Below, piece by piece: positions 13,333 to 21,593 of a stretch of 28,680 nucleotides of DNA. The notes below the pieces were generated by a model. It made no database searches. It worked only from the letters and a program-made list of their open reading frames with translations, and was not told the DNA's origin. A program made the translations under genes and the position numbers. The DNA is from an uncultured Vampirovibrio sp. Its GTDB lineage: Bacteria > Cyanobacteriota > Vampirovibrionia > Gastranaerophilales > Gastranaerophilaceae. Positions within the stretch are counted from its first letter, which is position 1, and the number at the start of each line of letters is the position of its first letter. The stretch lies in assembly GCA_910583725.1 (NCBI GenBank), contig CAJTXZ010000029.1, positions 1-28,680 of the forward strand, written 5' to 3'.

Positions 13333-13770
13333 ATGGAAAAGGATAAGGCTGGTTTATTAATATACATAGGAATTATTTCATTTATAATATTCATAAATCC
13401 CTATATTTTCATTAATGCTCTTTGTTTTTTGGCAATGTCAAGCACTCATTACTTAGTTGCTTTTGGCATTCTGCTATTGATTTTTTTGCAGCATATTATA
13501 TTGCCTGCAATAGCTACAGCCATTGCAATATCAAAAAGCCGAAATAAATATCTTAACGGTTTTTTAAATAATTTTATTCTGCAGACAATTATTTTTATAA
13601 TTTTGTTAATTTTCTATATGACAACATTTGACTATAACGCATATCCTTATTCTCAAAGTGTTGCAATATTATTAACATCCTTATTTTATTGCTATTTCGG
13701 CATATATTTTGTAATAGTTATTAATAAGATGATATGTTTAATTAAAAGGTTGATAAGGAGGCGGGGTTAG
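13333..13770 (+). CDS. Small four-span membrane protein
   Basis: The 145-residue protein has about four hydrophobic spans (roughly 8-32, 40-66, 80-105 and 110-135) and a basic end (RLIRRRG). GAAGGAGG lies 5 bases before the ATG, a strong ribosome site. It starts 12 bp after the 297-residue gene, so the two are almost certainly one operon. No family is recognised. A small multi-span protein directly after a soluble protein of unknown activity is the layout of some toxin/immunity pairs; this is only a contextual suggestion. Confidence 0.6.
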   Translation: MEKDKAGLLIYIGIISFIIFINPYIFINALCFLAMSSTHYLVAFGILLLIFLQHIILPAIATAIAISKSRNKYLNGFLNNFILQTIIFIILLIFYMTTFDYNAYPYSQSVAILLTSLFYCYFGIYFVIVINKMICLIKRLIRRRG

Positions 13771-13830
13771 GTTTAATGGATTAGTGTATAGGGCTTCCTT
13801 GGTTTCTAGGCTCTTTGAAAGACAAACAAT

Positions 13831-14124
13831 ATGAATATAAAAATTAATACGGCAATTAAAGGAATTATAGAAAAAAACAAGGATAAGATTGTATGGCTTA
13901 CGATGATGTTGTCGTTTTTGATTGCTATGTTTGTGTATATACTTATAGTTCTTTTTTCAAGGAATATTAATGCTCTAATTGTAGGCTTATTTGTATTTAC
14001 TGCACCATTGTTAACTTTTTTAGTATATTTTATCCACACGAAACCGCTTGCCAAGAAGAATATATTCAATTCAACAAAGAACAGTAAATGCTGCAATTTA
14101 ACCTTATTGCAGCATTTATATTAA
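13831..14124 (+). CDS. Small two-span membrane protein
   Basis: The 97-residue protein has two hydrophobic spans (about 20-45 and 49-70) flanked by Lys-rich segments. The ribosome site is weak (GAAAGA). It follows the four-span protein by 60 bp in the same direction. Its last codons overlap a hairpin (14088-14115) that looks like the terminator of this gene group, so the true C-terminus may be encoded partly by the terminator stem, as happens in compact genomes. No family is recognised. The opposite strand is also open here, but has poorer composition. Confidence 0.45.
   Translation: MNIKINTAIKGIIEKNKDKIVWLTMMLSFLIAMFVYILIVLFSRNINALIVGLFVFTAPLLTFLVYFIHTKPLAKKNIFNSTKNSKCCNLTLLQHLY
14088..14121 (+). 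terminator. Terminator-like hairpin of the 12427-14124 gene group
   Basis: Arms ATGCTGCAA (14088-14096) and TTGCAGCAT (14107-14115) are perfectly complementary over 9 bp and followed by a T-rich stretch. It overlaps the end of the preceding small ORF. Confidence 0.55.
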
Positions 14125-14138
14125 ATATATTAACAAGC

Positions 14139-14324
14139 TTAATTTGCTCTTCTTAACATTCCTGTAAGACTTGTACTTTTTGGGGTTTCATCATCTAATT
14201 CAGGCAATTCTGGCCTTTTTATATTAAGTTCATTTGAAGTTTCAAAGCTTGTAAGGCCTATATAGCCTTCATTTACCTTATTCAGACCAAAAAGTTTATT
14301 AAACAGATTGAATATATTCGCCAT
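14139..14324 (-). CDS. Small hypothetical protein
   Basis: The chosen start is the ATG at 14324 (MANIFNLFNKLFG) because AAAGGA lies 8 bases before it; an in-frame ATG at 14339 lacks a ribosome site. The product is 61 residues: an amphipathic N-terminal helix (about 1-16) that could attach to a membrane surface, then a polar, acidic, proline-containing tail (RPELPELDDETPKS). No family is recognised. It is divergent from the HEAT-like gene to its right and convergent with the membrane-protein group to its left. Confidence 0.5.
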   Translation of the reverse strand: MANIFNLFNKLFGLNKVNEGYIGLTSFETSNELNIKRPELPELDDETPKSTSLTGMLRRAN

Positions 14325-14351
14325 ATTTTTTCCTTTCATGAATAAAATTTT

Positions 14352-15182
14352 ATGTTAAGGATATTATATTTAAACAAAGGCGCTGCTAAATTAGTATTTT
14401 GTTTAAATTCTTATGATAGAATAAAGTATAATGTTTTTTTAAAGATTGTAAACAATGATATGGATGAAAGTATAATTGAAGAATTGATAAACAAGGCGGG
14501 TGAAGCTGTATCTAAGCACTACAATGATGAAGAAATAACCGCCATATTAAAGGATGATGATGATTTCGAAAAGCCTGTTGCAATAATGTCTCTTGGAGGA
14601 TTAAATAAGGATACAGCATTACTTTTGATTCGGCATTTAACCGGGTGCGATGGCAGAATAAGGGAAGCAAGTGCATATAAAATTTCAGAATTTCTAAATG
14701 ATCCAGAGTATTGCCAGTGGTTTTTAAATGAAGATTGCGCCATTATAATTATCAACGGCATTATGGATATAAACCCAAATGTCAGCAGAAATTTGATTGA
14801 GGGGATAAGACATTGTAAAGAAATGCAAACATTAATTTTCCCGAAACTTATACAAAGGATTGAAAATATATTAAAAAAACTTAAAGAAATTTCGGCTTCA
14901 CCTTTTTTTGAGAATAAATTAAACGACAGAAAAAACCATGCAAAGAACAAGATAGTTTTTAATTTATACTGGGCGCTTGAAGCTTTATATTGCACAGAAT
15001 TTAACGATTTAGATGATGAAAGACTTATAAATATTCTTGACTTTACATCAGGCTATATTGACTATACAATCAGAGAAAAAAGTGCCAGGATAATTTCAAA
15101 GATGAAGAATCCTCCAAATGATTTGTTACATAAATTGAAAAATGATAAAAATTTTTATGTAAAAAATCAGCTTTTATGTTAA
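14352..15182 (+). CDS. HEAT-repeat-like helical protein
   Basis: The open frame gives 276 residues of almost pure helix with repeat-like pairs (EKPVAIMSLGGLNKDTALLLIRHL, RIREASAYKISEFL, YTIREKSARIISKM), as in HEAT or armadillo scaffolds; no enzymatic motif is seen. The start is uncertain. ATG 14352 has no ribosome site, and a TATAAT lies inside the frame at about 14427-14432, so ATG 14460 (MDESIIEELI, 240 residues) may be the true start. It ends 35 bp before efp and may be cotranscribed with it. A protein-binding role is inferred from the fold class only. Confidence 0.6.
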   Translation: MLRILYLNKGAAKLVFCLNSYDRIKYNVFLKIVNNDMDESIIEELINKAGEAVSKHYNDEEITAILKDDDDFEKPVAIMSLGGLNKDTALLLIRHLTGCDGRIREASAYKISEFLNDPEYCQWFLNEDCAIIIINGIMDINPNVSRNLIEGIRHCKEMQTLIFPKLIQRIENILKKLKEISASPFFENKLNDRKNHAKNKIVFNLYWALEALYCTEFNDLDDERLINILDFTSGYIDYTIREKSARIISKMKNPPNDLLHKLKNDKNFYVKNQLLC

Positions 15183-15217
15183 CATCAAAGGAAGTAGAAA
15201 TAAAATAGGAACATTTT

Positions 15218-15775
15218 ATGATTTCAGTAAACGATTTAAAAACCGGCTTAACCCTTGAACTAGATAACGGATTATGGTCTGTTGTAGAATTTTTACACGT
15301 AAAACCAGGCAAGGGAGCGGCTTTTGTACGTTCAAAGCTTAAAAACGTTGAAACCGGACAAGTTGTTGAAAAAACATTCAGGGCCGGCGAAAAGGTTGCA
15401 AAAGCAATGCTTGACAGGCGCGAAATGCAATATTTATATAAAGAAGGCAATGACTATGTAATGATGGACCTTGAAAGCTATGAACAGCTTCCTGTGGCTG
15501 AAAGCGCCATCGGAGACGGGGTTAAATATCTAAAAGAAAATATGAATGTTCAAATTCTTATGCATGATGGCAGAATCATAGGTATTGACCTTCCAAACTT
15601 TGTTGAATTAGAAGTTGTTGATACACCTCCTGCAGAAAAAGGAAATACAGCTCAAGGCGGCTCAAAACCTGCTACACTTGAAGGCGGCGCTGTTGTTAAC
15701 GTTCCTTTCTTTATTCAGGTTGGCGACAAACTTAGGATTGATACCAGAACAAATGAATATTTAGACAGGGTTTAA
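15218..15775 (+). CDS. efp: Translation elongation factor P
   Basis: EF-P relieves ribosomes stalled on polyproline. The 185-residue protein is full length with its three beta-barrel domains. Lys32 sits in the loop KPGKG that is the modification and peptidyl-transferase contact site. The C-terminal signature VPFFIQVGDKLRIDTRTNEYLDR is intact. AGGA lies 8 bases before the ATG. It is followed three bases later by accB, the order also found in cyanobacteria, which supports the proposed phylum. Confidence 0.97.
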   Translation: MISVNDLKTGLTLELDNGLWSVVEFLHVKPGKGAAFVRSKLKNVETGQVVEKTFRAGEKVAKAMLDRREMQYLYKEGNDYVMMDLESYEQLPVAESAIGDGVKYLKENMNVQILMHDGRIIGIDLPNFVELEVVDTPPAEKGNTAQGGSKPATLEGGAVVNVPFFIQVGDKLRIDTRTNEYLDRV

Positions 15776-15778
15776 ACT

Positions 15779-16231
15779 ATGAATTTTGAATGCGAATATA
15801 TTGAAAAGCTGGCAAAATTAGTAAACGACAACCAGCTTAGTGAAATCACATTAGAAGACGGCGACAGAGCTATAACTATTAAGAAGGGTGGAGTTGCCCA
15901 GCCTGTTATTATGCAGCAGCCAGCTATAGCACCAGCACAGTCCGCTGTGGCGTCTTCAAATACTGAAGCTCCGGCAAAAACAAACGATGCACCAAAGGGC
16001 ACGCCTATAACATCTCCTATGGTAGGTGCTTTTTATGCGGCACCAAGCCCCGGCTCTGAACCGTATGTAAGAGTAGGAGACACGGTTAAAGCAGGACAGG
16101 TGGTTTGTATAGTTGAAGCGATGAAACTTATGAATGAGATTGAGTCAGAGGTTTCAGGCAAAGTGGTTCAAATATGTGTCGAAGACGGACAGAGTGTTGA
16201 ATACGGCCAAGTCTTAATGTATGTTGAGTAA
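15779..16231 (+). CDS. accB: Biotin carboxyl carrier protein of acetyl-CoA carboxylase
   Basis: AccB carries the biotin that is carboxylated by AccC and read by AccA/AccD. The 150-residue protein has an N-terminal helical domain, an Ala/Pro/Gln-rich linker (about 41-72) and a C-terminal biotinyl domain with the EAMKLMNE signature; Lys116 is the biotinylated residue. It starts three bases after the efp stop with no separate ribosome site, so translation is probably coupled. accC follows after 5 bases. Confidence 0.97.
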   Translation: MNFECEYIEKLAKLVNDNQLSEITLEDGDRAITIKKGGVAQPVIMQQPAIAPAQSAVASSNTEAPAKTNDAPKGTPITSPMVGAFYAAPSPGSEPYVRVGDTVKAGQVVCIVEAMKLMNEIESEVSGKVVQICVEDGQSVEYGQVLMYVE

Positions 16232-16236
16232 AAAAT

Positions 16237-17628
16237 ATGATTAAAAAAGTCTTAATTGCAAACAGGGGAGAGATAGCTCTTAGAATAATAAGAGCTTGCA
16301 AAGAATTGGGAATTGCAACAGTTGCTATATATTCACAAGCAGACAGCGACAGTTTGCATGTTTCTCTGGCTGATGAAGCATACTGCATAGGGCCTGCGCC
16401 AAGTGCGAAGAGCTACTTAAGCATACCTGCAATAATTAGTGTTGCCTTAACATCAGGTGCGGATGCAATTCACCCCGGGTATGGTTTTATGTCTGAAAGG
16501 GCTGATTTTGTTGATATCTGTGACCAGCACCACATAAAATTTATCGGCCCGTCAGCTGATGCTATGAGAAAAATGGGTGATAAGGCAAGCGCCAGAGAGA
16601 CAATGATAAAAAACAATGTGCCGGTAACTCCGGGGACAGGTTTAATTAGTAATGTTGATGAGATTAAGGCTTTTGCAAAAGAGGCAGGGTATCCTGTAAT
16701 AATAAAAGCAACTGCAGGCGGCGGCGGCAAGGGTATGAGGATAGTACATAGTGAGGATGAGGTTGAGGATGCTTTTAACCTATGCCGAAATGAAGCAAAA
16801 AATGCCTTTGCAAACCCAGAAGTGTATGTTGAAAAATACGTTATAAACCCAAGACATATTGAGGTTCAAATTTTAGCTGACAGTTTTGGAAATGTTGTGC
16901 ACCTTGGAGAGAGAGACTGCTCAATTCAAAGGCGACACCAGAAACTTCTTGAAGAGGCTCCAAGCCCTGCAATAAGCGAAGATGTGCGTGCAAAAATGGG
17001 CGAAGCGGCAGTAAATGCTGCAAAGGCGATTAATTATGAAGGTGCCGGCACTATTGAATTTTTGCTTGATGAAAATGACCCCTCAGGCAAAAAGAACTGG
17101 TATTTTATGGAGATGAACACAAGGGTTCAGGTTGAGCATTGTGTATCTGAAATGATTTCAGGGGTTGATATCGTTAAGGAACAGATAAGGGTTGCATCAG
17201 GCCAGAGACTTTCTGTTAAGCAGGAAGATATTGTGCTTAGAGGCCATGCTATAGAATGTAGAATTAACGCTGAGGACCCTGAGAGAGATTTTATTCCCTT
17301 TGCAGGCAAAATTGAAGGATATCTTGCACCCGGGGGTTTTGGCGTCAGGATTGATTCGCACGTTTATACGGGATATACAATTCCTCCTTATTATGATTCT
17401 ATGGTAGGAAAATTAATCTGCTGGGGAGTGGATAGGGAAGATGCCAGAAACCGTGCGCTTCGTGCCTTGAATGAATATATAATCACAGGGATAAAAACAA
17501 CAATTCCTTTTCATAAAGAAATATTAAGCAACGATGTATTTATTTCGGGCAAATTTGATACAAGCTTTATAGAAAAATATTATTCAAAGGAAGAAATCAA
17601 AAAAGCTCTGTCAAAGGAAAATGTTTAA
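16237..17628 (+). CDS. accC: Biotin carboxylase subunit of acetyl-CoA carboxylase
   Basis: AccC uses ATP and bicarbonate to carboxylate biotin on AccB. The 463-residue protein is a complete ATP-grasp enzyme: the N-terminal KKVLIANRGEIALRIIRA, HPGYGFMSER, the glycine loop GGGGKGM (161-167), HIEVQILAD, RDCSIQRRHQKLLEEAPSP and MNTRVQVEH, all intact, and a biotin carboxylase C-terminal domain. It overlaps the next gene by 8 bases. With accB here and accDA at 7455-9344, all four carboxylase subunits are in the window but in two operons. Confidence 0.97.
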   Translation: MIKKVLIANRGEIALRIIRACKELGIATVAIYSQADSDSLHVSLADEAYCIGPAPSAKSYLSIPAIISVALTSGADAIHPGYGFMSERADFVDICDQHHIKFIGPSADAMRKMGDKASARETMIKNNVPVTPGTGLISNVDEIKAFAKEAGYPVIIKATAGGGGKGMRIVHSEDEVEDAFNLCRNEAKNAFANPEVYVEKYVINPRHIEVQILADSFGNVVHLGERDCSIQRRHQKLLEEAPSPAISEDVRAKMGEAAVNAAKAINYEGAGTIEFLLDENDPSGKKNWYFMEMNTRVQVEHCVSEMISGVDIVKEQIRVASGQRLSVKQEDIVLRGHAIECRINAEDPERDFIPFAGKIEGYLAPGGFGVRIDSHVYTGYTIPPYYDSMVGKLICWGVDREDARNRALRALNEYIITGIKTTIPFHKEILSNDVFISGKFDTSFIEKYYSKEEIKKALSKENV

Positions 17629-18796
17629 TTTCAGCCCCGAGATTGAAAAAATAATTAAAAGCATTGCCGTATGCGCCCAAAAAGACGGCGTTTGCGTATA
17701 CTTTGTGGGGGGTATGGTACGCGATATCTTGATGGGCATTGATATTAAGGATATTGATATCCTGATTGAAGGCTCTGCCATTGAATTTGCGAATATTTTC
17801 TTTGAATATTTCAAAAATGATTTTGATATAAATATAAAATCTATTCATAAAGATTTTGACACAGCAAAGACGGTAATTAACGGCGTTGATATTGATTTTG
17901 CCTCCACAAGGGAAGAGGATTATCCCTTTAGCGGATGTCTACCTGTGGTGAAAAATATTGGCTGCCCCATAGATATTGACCTTAAAAGGCGCGATTTTAC
18001 GATAAATTCTATCGCGGCAAGGATTTTGCTTGAAGGCGGAGAATTAAGATATGAAATCATTGACCCGTTTTTTGGGAAGGATGATATAGGGGCGAAAAGG
18101 CTTAAAATTTTGCACAAAAAAAGCTATATTGATGATCCTACAAGAATTTTAAGGGGGATTGATTTTGCTTTAAGGTTTGGGTTTGATTTTTGCGATAATG
18201 ATAAAGAATTGATAAAAAATTATCTTAAAAACCCTGACAGGAGTGGATTAAGCATTGAAAGAGTAAAATTAACGTTAAGAAAGCTGTTTTCTAGCAGCAA
18301 ACGGGCAAAAGAAGCCTACGAGCGGATTTTAGAGGATAAGACATATAGAATCTGGCAAGATGAAGCAGATTTTGAATTATCCTGGGGCGAAAGGCTTTAT
18401 GAATCATTATCTATATTTTCTATTGAAAAACCGTATGAAGCTTATTTGGGTGCAATTTTTGATAATAAAAAATATGAGGAGCGCTTTACTTTAAAGAGGA
18501 ATGAAGATTTAAATTTTGAGATTTTTAATTTTTTTAAGGATTTTAGCGGGTGCGATTTAGCTATTTATTATGCGGTTCATAATGACAAGAATGCGGTATA
18601 TTATTATAACAAGTTAAGAAGCATTAAGATAAAAACTACCGGAGATGACATTATAGCTCTTGGCTTTAAACAGGGAAAAATCATCGGAGAGATTTTAGAC
18701 GAGCTTTTGAAACAAAAAATAAACCATCCGGAAAAATTAAAAGATAAAAATGCCGAGCTTAATTTTGTTATATCAAAATTTAAACCGAAAATATAA
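17621..18796 (+). CDS. CCA-adding enzyme / poly(A) polymerase family nucleotidyltransferase
   Basis: The 391-residue class II nucleotidyltransferase has the start motif GGMVRD (30-35), catalytic DxD at Asp44 and Asp46, the RRDFTINSIA motif near 123-132 and DDPTRILRGIDFALRFGF near 168-185. Such enzymes add or repair the CCA end of tRNA, and some add poly(A); the two cannot be told apart with certainty here. No HD domain is evident. It begins inside the end of accC (8-base overlap). Its stop is four bases before the target duplication of the MITE-like element, so that insertion narrowly missed the gene. Confidence 0.88.
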   Translation: MFNFSPEIEKIIKSIAVCAQKDGVCVYFVGGMVRDILMGIDIKDIDILIEGSAIEFANIFFEYFKNDFDINIKSIHKDFDTAKTVINGVDIDFASTREEDYPFSGCLPVVKNIGCPIDIDLKRRDFTINSIAARILLEGGELRYEIIDPFFGKDDIGAKRLKILHKKSYIDDPTRILRGIDFALRFGFDFCDNDKELIKNYLKNPDRSGLSIERVKLTLRKLFSSSKRAKEAYERILEDKTYRIWQDEADFELSWGERLYESLSIFSIEKPYEAYLGAIFDNKKYEERFTLKRNEDLNFEIFNFFKDFSGCDLAIYYAVHNDKNAVYYYNKLRSIKIKTTGDDIIALGFKQGKIIGEILDELLKQKINHPEKLKDKNAELNFVISKFKPKI

Positions 18797-18807
18797 ATTT
18801 TATAAAT

Positions 18808-18991
18808 GGCAATTACATACAATTTTACACTTACTCATTAATGTTTTCTTTTCATTTCAGTCCTTTTGCATAAAGAGCGGAATAAGTTTCACATTATCTG
18901 GAAACTTAATTGGATGTGCTCTTTTTTATACATAGAGACTTCCATTACAAGAAAAAACAATATTTTTGCGTAAAATTAGTATGTAATTGCC
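18808..18991. mobile_element. MITE-like inverted-repeat element, copy 2 (intact, 8-bp target duplication)
   Basis: The 184-bp element is bounded by inverted repeats of about 23 bp (18808-18830 and 18968-18991; GGCAATTACATAC at the left tip, GTATGTAATTGCC at the right). It is flanked by the direct 8-bp duplication TTATAAAT (18800-18807 and 18992-18999), the mark of transposition. Inside, conserved blocks 18841-18858 and 18942-18957 are shared with the copy at 12196-12390. The centre is a different structure: stem AAAGAGC/GCTCTTT (18872-18878 with 18918-18924) and an inner stem AAGTTTC/GAAACTT (18884-18890 with 18901-18907). It has no coding capacity, so it would need a transposase supplied from elsewhere. 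It lies between convergent genes. Confidence 0.75.
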
Positions 18992-19018
18992 TTATAAATT
19001 TAACAATTCTTTGGGTGT

Positions 19019-19636
19019 TCAAAGTTTAAAGCCTGAATTTTCAATCATATTCTTCATTTTTTTTGCAGGAAAATATTGAGGGGAAATTTTTAAAAGTTCA
19101 ATAACAGCTTCATATGCATCTTTGTACCTTTCTTCCATAAGATAAGATTCTACCTCAATATAGTGAATTTCAGGGTCATAATAGCAAATTCTTTTTGCAA
19201 GGCTCGCAAATTCATGGATTAGTTCAAAATATCCAAAGACAGAAAGCACGCGGGCTATAAACTTTGGAGTTTCACTGTTTGCCCTTGTGAAAAATTTATA
19301 TGAATTAATAATTTCATCCGCCCAGTCAAAAAGTTCATTTTCAATAAAAAGGTTTAGATAAAGCTCTAAGAATGCGCGCGTTTGAAAGTATCCGGGGAGT
19401 TTTATGTGGGGCTTTTTTTCAATTAAATCAAGAATTATAAATCCCCATTCCGTTGCAGAACAGGGATTTTGAATTTCTTTCCAGATAAGCTTTGTACTTT
19501 TTATATTTCCCGTTAAAAGTGATGAGAAACCGGCTTCATACAGCATATCGTTGTTGAGAAATATTTCTTTTGCACGCGCATATTGTTTATTTTCAAAACA
19601 TAATCTGGCAAAATCAACATCATTTATCACGTGCAT
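19019..19636 (-). CDS. TPR-like helical protein
   Basis: The 205-residue protein is built of paired helices resembling tetratricopeptide repeats (VDFARLCFENKQYARAKEIF, VESYLMEERYKDAYEAVIEL). It has no signal peptide or enzymatic motif, so it is likely a cytoplasmic scaffold. It starts 9 bp after the stop of the secreted TPR-containing protein at 19646-20524 and is presumably cotranscribed with it. No specific partner can be named. Confidence 0.6.
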   Translation of the reverse strand: MHVINDVDFARLCFENKQYARAKEIFLNNDMLYEAGFSSLLTGNIKSTKLIWKEIQNPCSATEWGFIILDLIEKKPHIKLPGYFQTRAFLELYLNLFIENELFDWADEIINSYKFFTRANSETPKFIARVLSVFGYFELIHEFASLAKRICYYDPEIHYIEVESYLMEERYKDAYEAVIELLKISPQYFPAKKMKNMIENSGFKL

Positions 19637-19645
19637 GGTTCCATA

Positions 19646-20524
19646 CTACAGGTTGTTTAAGCCGCCAAAACCTGGCATCATCTGGTTTAACATCATATTT
19701 TGTATCATCTGTTTAGCAGCTTCGGGGTTTTTAGAGCCTTGAGAGATGACATAGGGCAAATAATTCATATTAGAAGAATTTGAATTAGGATTTCCCATAA
19801 GTGCGCTAAGCTGAGCTAATTCGGGGTTATCAAACTGCGCATTCATAGAAGCAAGGCTATATGGATTAAAACCAACCTTAGCTAAAACCCTTACTGCGTT
19901 TGCAATTTCAGCATCTGTAGGCTGGGTATTAACAGCACCTGAAGCATCGTTTAAAAGCTTGTAATTTTCAGCATCAGGTATCATATCATTATTGATTCTG
20001 TCTTTTTGCTTATCAAGCGCTTTATCCTGAATTTGCTGTTTTACATCATCATGAAGGAATTTTCCTGACTGGATAAATACTGTCATATCATCAAGAGCGG
20101 GAGCGTTTTTGTCAACATAATCAGCAGCACACTGCGGCTGGCCATTCAGGCAGGCAACAGCTCTTTTTGCATAATCAACAAGTTTTTGATTTGTTTTTAA
20201 TTCAATTGCTTTGTTATAGGCAGATTGAGCTTCACCCTTCATTCCAAGCTGTGCATAAGCTAAGCCGTAATAATAATATGCAAGAGAATCTTCTTTTAAC
20301 TTATTGTTTTTGTCTTTATATTTAGCTCCATCTTCTGAAAGATAGGGAGTTAAATCCTGAATTACACCTGTATAATTTTTATGTTTATACTTTGAAATTG
20401 CAGTATAAACAGTGTTTGGAGCTGTGATTGTTTTCTTTTTTACAGGTGCTGCTGCCATAGAAATATTTGTTGTGTAGGCTGTTATAACGGTGAGGGCTAA
20501 CAGCAATGCAATTTTTTTCATCAT
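19646..20524 (-). CDS. Secreted TPR-containing protein
   Basis: The 292-residue protein begins with a clear signal peptide (MMKKIALLLALTVITAY, cleavage likely near the Ala-rich AAA around residue 24-26). A TPR pair (about 38-110; SLAYYYYGLAYAQLGMKGEAQSAYNKAIEL read in parts) follows, then a polar region, and a Met/Asn/Gln/Gly-rich tail (MIQNMMLNQMMPGFGG). Two cysteines lie near 119-127 (CLNGQPQC). It is likely periplasmic or surface-associated. AAGGA is 10 bases before the first ATG; the second ATG is an alternative. Low-complexity Met-rich tails are unusual and may bind metal or partners, but nothing proves this. Confidence 0.68.
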   Translation of the reverse strand: MMKKIALLLALTVITAYTTNISMAAAPVKKKTITAPNTVYTAISKYKHKNYTGVIQDLTPYLSEDGAKYKDKNNKLKEDSLAYYYYGLAYAQLGMKGEAQSAYNKAIELKTNQKLVDYAKRAVACLNGQPQCAADYVDKNAPALDDMTVFIQSGKFLHDDVKQQIQDKALDKQKDRINNDMIPDAENYKLLNDASGAVNTQPTDAEIANAVRVLAKVGFNPYSLASMNAQFDNPELAQLSALMGNPNSNSSNMNYLPYVISQGSKNPEAAKQMIQNMMLNQMMPGFGGLNNL

Positions 20525-20724
20525 TGTCTTACTATCCTTAAATTATGTTCTATACCACTTATTTTATAATTATTTTACACAATATGGCAAGTGCAAATTA
20601 ACAATTATATTATACCCAAGCTTTCAAAATATATTCTGATATATTTGTATGATTTATTTTTCGGATAAATTATATAAGATTACCTTATTATGACAAAAAA
20701 TTGTTTAGTATCAGGATTTTTAGT

Positions 20725-20955
20725 ATGAAGATAAAAATTAGAGAAGTTGCAAAAAAGAATAAGGGCTTTAGTTTATACAAGCTTGCAAAAGAATTAAAAC
20801 TGCCACAGCAGACGGTTTATTCCTGGGCAAACGGAAGAACGCAGCCTTCCTATGAAAATATGGATAAGCTGTGCGATGCACTTGATTGTTCTATCGGTGA
20901 TTTATTTGAATCTGAACCGGTTCAGCACAAATTAAACCTGAGAAACATTGTTTAA
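20725..20955 (+). CDS. XRE-family HTH DNA-binding protein
   Basis: The 76-residue protein is a single Cro/C1-type HTH domain: FSLYKLAKELKLPQQTVYSW is the HTH (about 16-36), followed by NGRTQPSYENMDKLCDALDCSIGDLF. The ATG at 20725 is preferred; the frame extends upstream to 20701 but homologous starts and the AGGA spacing favour the later codon. Unlike the other HTH genes in the window it has no small divergent partner; its left neighbour is the divergent secreted TPR gene. It is a likely autoregulator; targets are unknown. Confidence 0.8.
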   Translation: MKIKIREVAKKNKGFSLYKLAKELKLPQQTVYSWANGRTQPSYENMDKLCDALDCSIGDLFESEPVQHKLNLRNIV

Positions 20956-21074
20956 TATGCTTTAGTTTGCCGGATAGTATTTTTATGTCATTTATTAATG
21001 ACAAAATGCCTGTCTTTGTTAATTACACAAGCTAAAAATTCAGTCTTAATGAAACGGTCATGCAAATTACCGCG

Positions 21075-21161
21075 GGTAACTACATAAATTTTACGCCCGG
21101 CCGTTAAATGTTTACTTTTATTCCAGCTCTTTTACAAAAAAACGGAGCCGATATGATTGCC
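21075..21161. mobile_element. Remnant of the MITE-like element, copy 3
   Basis: The left 70 bases align with the left end of the intact copy (18808-18880): GGTAACTACATA for the tip, AATTTTAC, TTAAATGTTTACTTTTATTC for the conserved block, then CTTTTACAAAAAAACGG against CTTTTGCATAAAGAGCGG. The centre and most of the right half are missing; ATATGATTGCC at 21151-21161 may be what remains of the right tip. No target duplication is seen. It lies just downstream of the minus-strand gene ending at 21178. Confidence 0.45.
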
Positions 21162-21177
21162 TGTGACAATTTTAGTT

Positions 21178-21585
21178 TTAGACAGTTTCTTTTTGAAGTT
21201 CTTTTTCTAAAATATTTTCTAATATTTTTGAACAGTCTGCAACCATATTCACACAATGAGCCTTTCTTTCCGGTGAGTGAAAATCAAAACCTGATGTTAA
21301 GACCCTGCAGCAGGCTGCTTTATGATTTTTCTTAAATTCATCAAGAAATTCTTTTGCAAGAGCGCGGGCTTTTTCTGTTTTCCCCTTGCCGTGGATATAG
21401 CCTATAACCATCTGACTGCCAGCTATTGCACCACAAAGGCAACCGGAGCTCATTCCGCCTGAAAAACTTGTTGCAACAGATAATAAATCTTTTGGCACCA
21501 GGCCTTGGTCTATTGCAGCTTTAACTACTGATTCAGAGCAGGAATATCCGTTTTTAAAATTTTCAATTGCTTTTTCTTGCAGCAT
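21178..21585 (-). CDS. C_GCAxxG_C_C family protein
   Basis: The 135-residue protein has the conserved cysteine layout of this family of putative redox or metal proteins: Cys16 in GYSCSESV, the core SGCLCGAIAG around 46-56, ACC near 91-93 and HC near 109-110. The core reads GCLCGAIAG where GCAxxG is typical, within family variation. These proteins are usually cytoplasmic, of unknown reaction, with possible cofactor or electron-transfer roles. It starts 8 bp after the glycosyltransferase stop and is probably in the same transcript. Confidence 0.82.
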   Translation of the reverse strand: MLQEKAIENFKNGYSCSESVVKAAIDQGLVPKDLLSVATSFSGGMSSGCLCGAIAGSQMVIGYIHGKGKTEKARALAKEFLDEFKKNHKAACCRVLTSGFDFHSPERKAHCVNMVADCSKILENILEKELQKETV

Positions 21586-21593
21586 TATATTAA

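Noticed and set aside
13806..14096. 96-codon minus-strand open frame opposite the two-span protein
   Set aside because: It starts inside the terminator-like hairpin and has no ribosome site. The plus-strand reading fits the operon direction better, though its support is also modest.
14519..14995. 158-codon minus-strand open frame
   Set aside because: It is antisense to the HEAT-like gene, with no ribosome site and a hydrophobic/Ser-rich composition typical of complementary-strand shadows.
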